Shown here in pieces: positions 35,501 to 44,500 of a stretch of 64,000 nt of DNA (position 1 is the first letter of the stretch; each line of letters begins with the position of its first letter). A program made the translations under genes and the position numbers. The stretch comes from Salinibacterium amurskyense (GTDB lineage Bacteria > Actinomycetota > Actinomycetes > Actinomycetales > Microbacteriaceae): NCBI RefSeq assembly GCF_002797685.1, contig NZ_PGFH01000001.1:434001-498000 (forward strand), given 5' to 3'. A model generated the notes under the pieces. It was not told the origin of the DNA and did not search any database. It was given only the letters and a program-made list of their open reading frames with translations.

Positions 35501-38500
35501 GCTGCCCCTGGTATCTCGGTCACGAAGACAGGTACCGCCGCGCAAGATGCTGGCGACCTGATCGACTGGAGCTTCACGGTTACCAACACCGGAAACGTCA
35601 CGCTCAGTGGCGTGACCCTCAACGATGCCCTTGCTGGAGTCACGCCCGTCTTCGGTGCCTTCCCCAGCGGTGTCTCGGGTCAGCTCGACCCCGGCGATAG
35701 CGTGCTCGCAACCGCCGACGACTATGTCGTAACGCAGGCGGATGTCGACGCGGGTTCCGTCGTGAACACCGTGACCGCATCCGGTACTCCGTCTCGTGGT
35801 GCGGTCGCAAACGCGACCACCGCGGCGACCGTGCCTTTGGCTCCCGACGCTGGAATCACCATCGTCAAGTCTGAAGACGCCTCGCCCGCAGACCGCGGGC
35901 TCGGCGACACCGTGAGCTTCACGTTCACCGTCACTAACACCGGTAACGTCACGCTGAGCTCGATCAGCATCATTGATCCCCTCGATGGTGTTTCGGCGAT
36001 CAGCTACGACGACTGGGACGGCAACGCCGCCGGCTCGCTCGGCCCGAACGATGTGCTGACCGCAACTGCCACGTACGTGCTCACGCAAGCCGACATCGAC
36101 CGCGGTTTCGTCGACAACGACTCAAGCGTGCTCGCTTCGACGCCCGCGGGAGTGATCCTCGACGAAGACTCCAACATCGTCACCGTCACGACCGATGCAA
36201 CGGCTCCCGTTCTCGTCACAACTAAGGCCGCAGTGCTCAACGGCACCGGCGTTGTCGGCGACACGATCAGCTACACGATCACCCTGCTGAATGACGGAAA
36301 CGTCACGCTGACGGATGCTGCGATCACCGACTCGCTCGCGGGGCTCAGCGCTCTCGTGTACGGCGAATGGGTCTCTGGCGTCGATGGCGAACTTGCTCCT
36401 GGCGAGTCTGTATCGGCCACGGCGAACTACACAATCACTCAGGCGGATGTCGATGCTGGGTCGGTCAGCAACATCGCGACCGGTGACGCCGAGTCCGCTC
36501 GCGACGGCGCTGCCGTTACGGATGACTCGCCCGCCGCAGTCACCCCTCTCGTCACTCAGGCCGCTGCTATTTCGGCGACCAAGACCGGCGCGCTGGAATC
36601 CGGCTCTGAGGGTGAAGCGGGAGACCTCATCGAGTTCTCCTTCACGATCACAAACGACGGAAACGTCACACTCACTGGCGTGACGTTGGCTGACCCGCTC
36701 ACCGATCTCTCGGCCATCACGTACACCTGGCCCACCGCGACCGACGGCGTCTTGGCTCCGGGCGAGACCGCAACGGCGGTAGCGACCTACGAGCTCAAGC
36801 AGAGCGACGTGGACTCCGGCTCTGTCGTGAACTTGGCCACACCATCCGGTGTCGACCCCAACGCCGTTGACGTTGATGGCACCGAAGTCGCCGCGACAGT
36901 GGTTGTTGAACCCGACGCAAGCCTGAGCGCGATCAAGACGGGCGAACTGCGTGCGGGGGGAATCGGCGAAGTCGGCGACATCATCGACTACTCCGTTACC
37001 GCCACCAACACCGGTAACGTCACGGTGCACGACGGCCAGCTTCTTGATCCACTTCCCGGCATTAGTGACCCCAACATCGTCTGGCCAGACCCGGCTCAGC
37101 CCGGCGTTCTCGGCGTCGGCGAGTCCGTCACCGGAACCGCGGAGTACACGCTCACCCAGGCCGACGTCGACCTCGGGTACATCGAGAACACGGCAGAAGT
37201 TCAGGCCCTCACACCGAACGATGCCGTTGTTCCGGCGACCACCAACACCGTCGTCATCCCGACGGTACGGCCCGCTCCGATCCTGACCGTCGACAAGACT
37301 GCCGTTGTCGCTGATGACGGCGAGCTCGGTGACGAAATCGCGTACTCCTTCACGATTACGAATGATGGAAATGTCACGATCGACGCCATCACCCTTGCGG
37401 ACCCACTGCCCGGTCTCACCGGCCTCACGGTCAACTGGGATGTCGCGAACACCACCCAGACGCTCGCCCCCGGTGACAGCGTCACCGCCACGGCAACGTA
37501 CGAAATCACTCAGGATGACGTGAACGCGGGAGAGGTCGTCAACACGGCGAACGCCAGCGGAACCGGTGCGCAAAGCACTCCGGTTACTGGCTCCTCACCC
37601 GAGGTCGTCACCGAGATCGTCGAGGCTGATCCCTCGCTCAGCGCGACAAAGAGCGCGGCACTCGCGACCGGCGCTACGGGCGTCGCGGGCGACACCGTGG
37701 AATTCAGCTTCACCGTGACCAACGACGGAAACGTTTCGCTGACATCGGTCGATCTGATCGACCAGTTGCCGGGTCTCACCGGAGTAACCTTCGGTGCCTG
37801 GCCTACCGCGACCGAGGGGCTTCTGAACCCGGGTGATGACGTTACGGCAACCGCAACCTACACGCTGCTTCAGAGCGACATCGATGCTGGTTCGCTCGCG
37901 AACAGCGTCAACGCCATGGGCGTTCCGCCGACGGGATCTGCTGTTACCCAGCCGGCCTCCGCGACTCTTCCTCTGACGGCAACACCGAACTTCACCATCA
38001 CGAAGTCGGGCGACTTGGGAGCCCAGTTAGGCGAAGTTGGCGACGTCGTTGACTACAGCTTCAGCATCACCAACTCCGGAAACGTCACCCTCACCGGTGT
38101 CGTTCTCATCGACTCGATGCCCGGTGTTAGCTCGCCGGTCATCACTTGGCCCGGCGTCGACCGCGTGCTTGCTCCGGGCGAGACGGCGACGGCTACAGCG
38201 AATTACACGATTACTCAGGAAGATGTCGACGCGGGTTCAGTAACGAACACTGCTGAAGCCGTGGGATCACTGCCCGATGGCACCGAGTACCTCGAGTTCT
38301 CTGACCCTGCGGTGAACCCCACGATCGCACGCACGGCTTCGGCCACGATCGACAAGGTCGGAACTACGCCGGATGGCGCGGCTCTGGGCGATCTCGTGCA
38401 GTACGAGTTCACGCTAGAAAACACCGGCAACACGACCCTCACGGGTGTCGCGATCGACGACCCGCTGGTGGGACTGTCGACCATTGTGTACTCGTGGCCC

Positions 38501-41500
38501 GGTGCTGACGGCGAGCTTGCTCCCGCTGAGGTGGCCACGGCTACCGCGTGGTACGCGATCACGCAGGACGACATTGACCTCGGATACGTGAGCAACTCGG
38601 CGGATGTCGACGCCACGTCACCACTCGGTGCCGTCGATGATTCGGTTGGCCCCATTGATGTGCCAACTGTCACTGCTGCTGCCGCGATCGAGACCACTAA
38701 GGACGGTGAACTCGAGGCGGGTGCTACCGGCTTCGCCGGCGACATCGTCGAGTACTCGTTCACTGTGCGCAACACCGGTAACGTCACGCTCACCGATGTC
38801 GAACTCTCCGACCCGCTCACGGGTCTCAGCGCTCTAACCTACTCGTGGCCGACCGCTACTGATGGAACGCTCGCCCCGGGCGAAAGCGCGACCGCGGTTG
38901 CGACCTACGAGCTCACGCAGGCTGACGTGGATGCCGGCAAGGTCGACAACATAGTGACGGCCGAGGGAACCACTCCTACGGCGACCACGGTGGATGACAC
39001 CGCTGCTGAAACGGTGACCATCACTCCTGCTCCGGTACTCACTCCGTTCAAGGAGGGCGTCATCCTCAACGGCGGCGTCGGCGCTGTCGGAGACACGATT
39101 GAGTACACCCTCACCGTGACCAACGACGGAAACGTCACGCTCTACGACGGCCAGTTGCTCGACCCGCTGCCTGGATTGTCTGTTCCGGTCATTACGTGGC
39201 CAGACCCCGCCAAGCCTGGCGAGATCCCGGTCGGCCAGTCGGTCGTCGGCGTCGCAACCTACGAGCTGACGCAGGAAGACGTTGACCGCGGCTTCATCTC
39301 GAACATTGCAGATATGTCTGCCGAGACTCCAAAGGGCGTTCTCGTGGTCGAGACCTCCAACGAGGTCATCGTTCCGACCGTTCTGCCTGCTCCGAACATC
39401 ACCGTGACCAAGTCGGGCGCGCCTCAGGGCACGGCCGACCTCGGCGACACGATCGACTACTCGTTCGAGATTCTCAACTCGGGTAACGTCACGCTGGACT
39501 CAGTCACGCTGACGGATCCGCTTCCGAACCTCTCGGCGATCACGATCACGTGGCCCACCCCGGCGACCCCCGGTGTGCTCGCTCCCGGTGAGATCGCCAC
39601 GGCGACGGCCGACTACGAAATCACACAGGACGACGTGGATGCTGGCGCCGTTCTGAACATCGCGACCGCTGATGGCGTTGACCCCAACGGCACCGATGTC
39701 ACGGATGACTCTGAAGCGAACACTGTTCCGACCGAAACGATTCGTGCCGAGGTGGAACTCACTAAGAGCGGTGTACTCGCCGACCCGGCTCGCGCCGATG
39801 AGGGCGACACCGTCAACTGGTCGTTTGAGCTGAGCAACACCGGCAACGTCACGCTCACGGGTGTAGAGATCGTTGATTCCCTCGCGGACATCTCGGCTCT
39901 GACCTACACGTGGCCCGGCGCCGACGGCACGCTCGAGGTGGGCGAATCGGTCACCGCAACGGCAACATCCACATTGACGCAGGCGCAGATCGATGCGGGA
40001 ACCGTAGAGAACGATGCTGTTGGTTCGGGAACGCCTCCGCGCGGCGACGCCGTCAGCGACCCCGCAACAGCCGCGGTCGTGCTCGCCTCGCAGGCCAGCA
40101 TGGATGTCACCAAGGCCGGCACCGTCGACGGTGCCGGCAACGCGGGCGACACGATCGATTACGACTTCGGCATCACGAACTCCGGAAACGTCACCTTGAC
40201 TCTCGTGGATCTGGTTGATGCGCTCGTCGGCGTCAGCAGCCCAGTCTTCTCATGGCCGGGAACGCCCGGAGAGCTGCAACCAGGTGAGACGGTTACGGCT
40301 ACGGCCAACTACACGATCACTCAGGATGACGTCGACCGCGGCACTGTATCGAACGTGGCGACGGCCAGCGGAAAGCCGCCCATCGGAGACACGATCACGG
40401 TGAGCACGACAGTTACCGAGACGACTGTTGCTCCGGCCGCTGCTTCGCTGCTGTTGACGAAGTCATCGAGCACGGGCGCGAGCGCTGGTGTGAACGACAT
40501 CGTCACCTACACATTCGAGGTGGAGAACACCGGAAACGTCACGGTCGACGAGATCGTGATTGCCGACCCCCTGCCCGGCCTCAGTTCTCCTGTGGTCAAC
40601 TGGCCAGGCGCCAACGGTGTTCTCGCCCCCGGCGAGACGGCAACGGCAACGGCGACCTACGCGATCACTCAGGCCGATGTTGACGCGGGCAAGGTTGACA
40701 ACACTGCCGTGGCCAATGGCACCTCTCCGACCGACGCTGCCGTTGCGAGCAACACGGCTCTTGAATCGACGCCGACGGATGCGGCTGCGCCCGACATCCT
40801 CGTCACCAAGAGCGGTGCCCTCACACCCGGTGCTGCCGGCTTCGAGGGTGACCTCGTGGAGTACGAGTTCTCGCTCACGAACAACGGTAACCAGACACTG
40901 ACAGCAGTCTCGCTGGCTGACCCGCTTCCTGGCCTGTCTGCACTCGTCTACTCGTGGCCCACCGCTACAGCCGGAACGCTTACACCCGGTGCCGTCGTCA
41001 CCGCCACGGCTACCTACGAGTTGACTCAGGATGACATTGACTCCGGCTCCGTCGCGAACATCGTCACCGGTAGCGCGACGCCGCCATCAGGCACCGCGTT
41101 CACCGAGACTGCGCCCGCCGCTGTCCCAATCGCCGCAAACGGCGAACTCGAAGCCACAAAGTGGGGCGAACTGCGTGCCGGTGGAATCGGGCAGGTTGGC
41201 GACTGGGTCGACTACCGTCTCGAAGCAACCAACACGGGCAACGTCACGCTCATCGACGGCGAACTGCGCGATCCGCTTCCTGGACTGAGCGTTCCCGTCA
41301 TCACGTGGCCGAACCCCGCGCAGCCCGGCGTTCTGTTGCCCGGCGAAACCGTCATCGGTGAAGCATCGGTCCAGCTCACGCAGGCCGACGTTGACCTTGG
41401 CTACATCTCGAACATTGCGGATGTTGGTGCTACCGATCCGAACAGTGATGACGTTCCGGCGACCACCAACGAGGTCATCGTGTACACGGTTCAGCCGCAG

Positions 41501-44500
41501 CCGAGCATGACGATTGTGAAGTCGGGCGAGATCGCTCTGACGGGCGAGAACGGCGTTGGCGACACCGTGGACTTCGAATTCGAGGTTCGCAACACCGGTA
41601 ACGTCACGATCGGTTCGATCGTTGTCACCGATCCGCTGCCCGGAATGAGCACGCCTGACGTGCAGTGGCCGACCGCAGTAGAAACTCTCGCTCCGAACGA
41701 GACGGTAACCGCAACGGCTACCTACGACATCCGTCAGTCGGATGTTGACCGTGGTTTCGTCGAGAACACGGCGAGTACCACAGCGGTTCCGGTGCGCGGC
41801 GACGCCATCGCAGCCACCTCGAACACGGTTGAGGTGCCCACTGAGGCTCCGAGCGTTGTCGTTTCGGTGACCAACGTTGGTGCCTTGACGAACCCGGGCC
41901 CGGCTGTGGAAGGCGACACCGTCACCTGGAACTACAGCTTCACGAGCACGAGTAACGTGACGCTCTCCGGCGTTGAGCTGAGCGACTTCCTCGGTTCGCT
42001 GCCGGCGGGAGACTACACCTGGCCTAACCCTGCAGCTCCGGGCGTTCTCGCTCCTGGCGACACCGTCACGGCAGTGCGCGTGCAAACGCTGACGCAGGCC
42101 GATATCGACTCGGGTGCTGTGTCGAGCGTTGTCACCGGTGAGGGAACTCCTCCGGTGGGCGCTGCGGCAACCGCCACTGCTCCGGCGACCGTCACTCTTG
42201 CGGCTGACGGCCTGCTGCAGGCGACGAAGTCGAGCGAGCTGGCTGTTGCGGGCGAGAACGGTCCTGGCGACACCATCGATTACACGATCGTGGTTACCAA
42301 CATCGGAAACGTCACGCTGCGCACGGTGACCATCACCGACAGCATCGACAACGTCTCGATCAACTCGATCGCGTGGCCCGCCAACAGTGGCGTGCTGGCT
42401 CCGGGTGAGTCGGCGACGGCGAGCGCGACCTACGTTCTCGAACAGGATGACGTCGACCGCGGTTACGTCGACAACACCGCATCCGTTCGTGGCGTCACGC
42501 CCGGCGGCGACCCTGTCACGGCGACGTCGAACGTTGACCGCGAGCTCACAGCGGTGGCTGACCCCAGCATTACCGCTGAGAAGTCAGGCGTGATGACTTC
42601 GGGTTCGGGTGAAGTCGGTTCTGAAATCACCTACAGCTTCATCGTGAAGAACACCGGAAACGTGACCCTGCGCCTCGTAGGAGTTATTGACCCGCTGATC
42701 GACGTCGTTCCCTCTGACCTCACGTTCCCCTCGGCCACCGGTATTCTCGGCCCGAACGAGCAGGCCGTCGGTTCCGTCGTGTACACCGTGACGCAAGCCG
42801 ATGTCGATAGCGGCACCGTGGAGAACACGGCGACGGCGATCGGAACGGCGCCAGACGGTACCGAAGTGACCGGTGTCTCGAACACTGTGCTCAACCCGAC
42901 CGTGGAGGCCGCGCCATCCATCGTCACTTCCCACACCGCGGCTCTCGCTGCGGGAGCAACGGGTGTGCTCGGCGACGGCATGGACTACACGTTCACGATC
43001 ACGAATGACGGAAACGTCACGCTCGATGGTGTGACGCTCTCGAACACGATCCCCGGCCTCACCGGCTTCGTCTACACCTGGCCAGACCCGGCCGCTCCGG
43101 GCGTTCTCGCCCCGGGCGAAAGTGTCACGGTCACGGCGACCCGTCTTGTTGATCAGGCGGATGTCGACGCTGGTGAAGTACGCAACGTCGCGACCGGCGA
43201 GGGTAACTCTCCCGCCGCAACCGCCGTTGATGCTGATTCTGCGGTCACCGTGGTTCCGCTCATCGAGGCGCTGTCGAGCATTGACATCGCTAAGGCGGGC
43301 GAACCGCGCGACGCCGTGAACCCCGTCGTCGTGGGTTCGTGGATCGATTACACCTTCACCGTCGAGAATACGGGCGAAACCACACTGAGCGGTGTCACTG
43401 TTGCTGACCCCAAGGTCGGAACGACAGCAGTCGTGTACGGCGCTTGGCCCGCAGCAGTCGGCGTATTGGCTCCGGGGGAGTCGGTTACGGCAACCGCGAG
43501 CTACCAGGTCACGCAGGCTGAGTTCGATGCCGGTTCGGCGTCCAATACTGCAAACGTGACTTCGACGAATCCGGCGGGCGACGACATCCTCAACACGTCG
43601 AACACCGTCGTTGTTCCGACCGCGGCAGGCTCGCCTGACATTGAGATCACGAAGACTCAGGTGCTCGCCGCTGGCGCGACCGGCAACGCGGGAGACACCG
43701 TGGAGTACAGCTTCGAGGTCACCAACACCGGTGATGTCACGCTGAACGGTGTCACGATCGCCGACGACCAGATCGATCTCAGCACGCTGACGATCACCTG
43801 GCCGGGCACTCCGGGCGTTCTCGCTCCGGGCCAGTCGGCCACGGCAACCGCAACGTACGTGCTCACTCAGGATGACGTGGATGCTGGTTCGATCAGCTCC
43901 GATGCTTCCACGGCGGGAACGCCGGTCGTGGGCGCTGTGGTGACGGACACGGCCACCGGCTCAACGCCGATTGTCGAAAACCCGTCGATGACCATCACGA
44001 AGACGAGTTCGTTCGCGACCTTCGCCCAGCAGGGTGCAACCGTGAACTACGTCATCGAGGTCGTCAACACCGGTAACGTCACGCTCACCGGCGTCGTAAT
44101 CACCGACCCCAAGCCGGGCGTATCCGCGCTCACCTACAACTGGCCGGGTACTCCTGGCGAGTTGGCTCCGGGTGAGTCAGTCACGGCAACGGCGACCTAC
44201 GTGATCACTCAGGGTGACGTGGATGTCGAACAGACCACGAACGTGGCCACGGTCGACGCGAACGCGCCCTCGGGCCCCATCGCGCCGGAAGAGGCAACCG
44301 ACGTTCTCCCGATTCCGAATGTGCCGAACATTGCGCTGACGATCTCGGGTGTGCTCGGTGCGGGCCAGCAGGGCTTCCCCGGCGATGTCGTGATCTTCAC
44401 GTATGTGGCAACCAACACGGGAACGCTGCCGTTGACGAACGTCTCGATTGCCGATCCGCGCTCCGGTCTCTCGCCCATGAACTACGGTGCGTGGCCCGGC

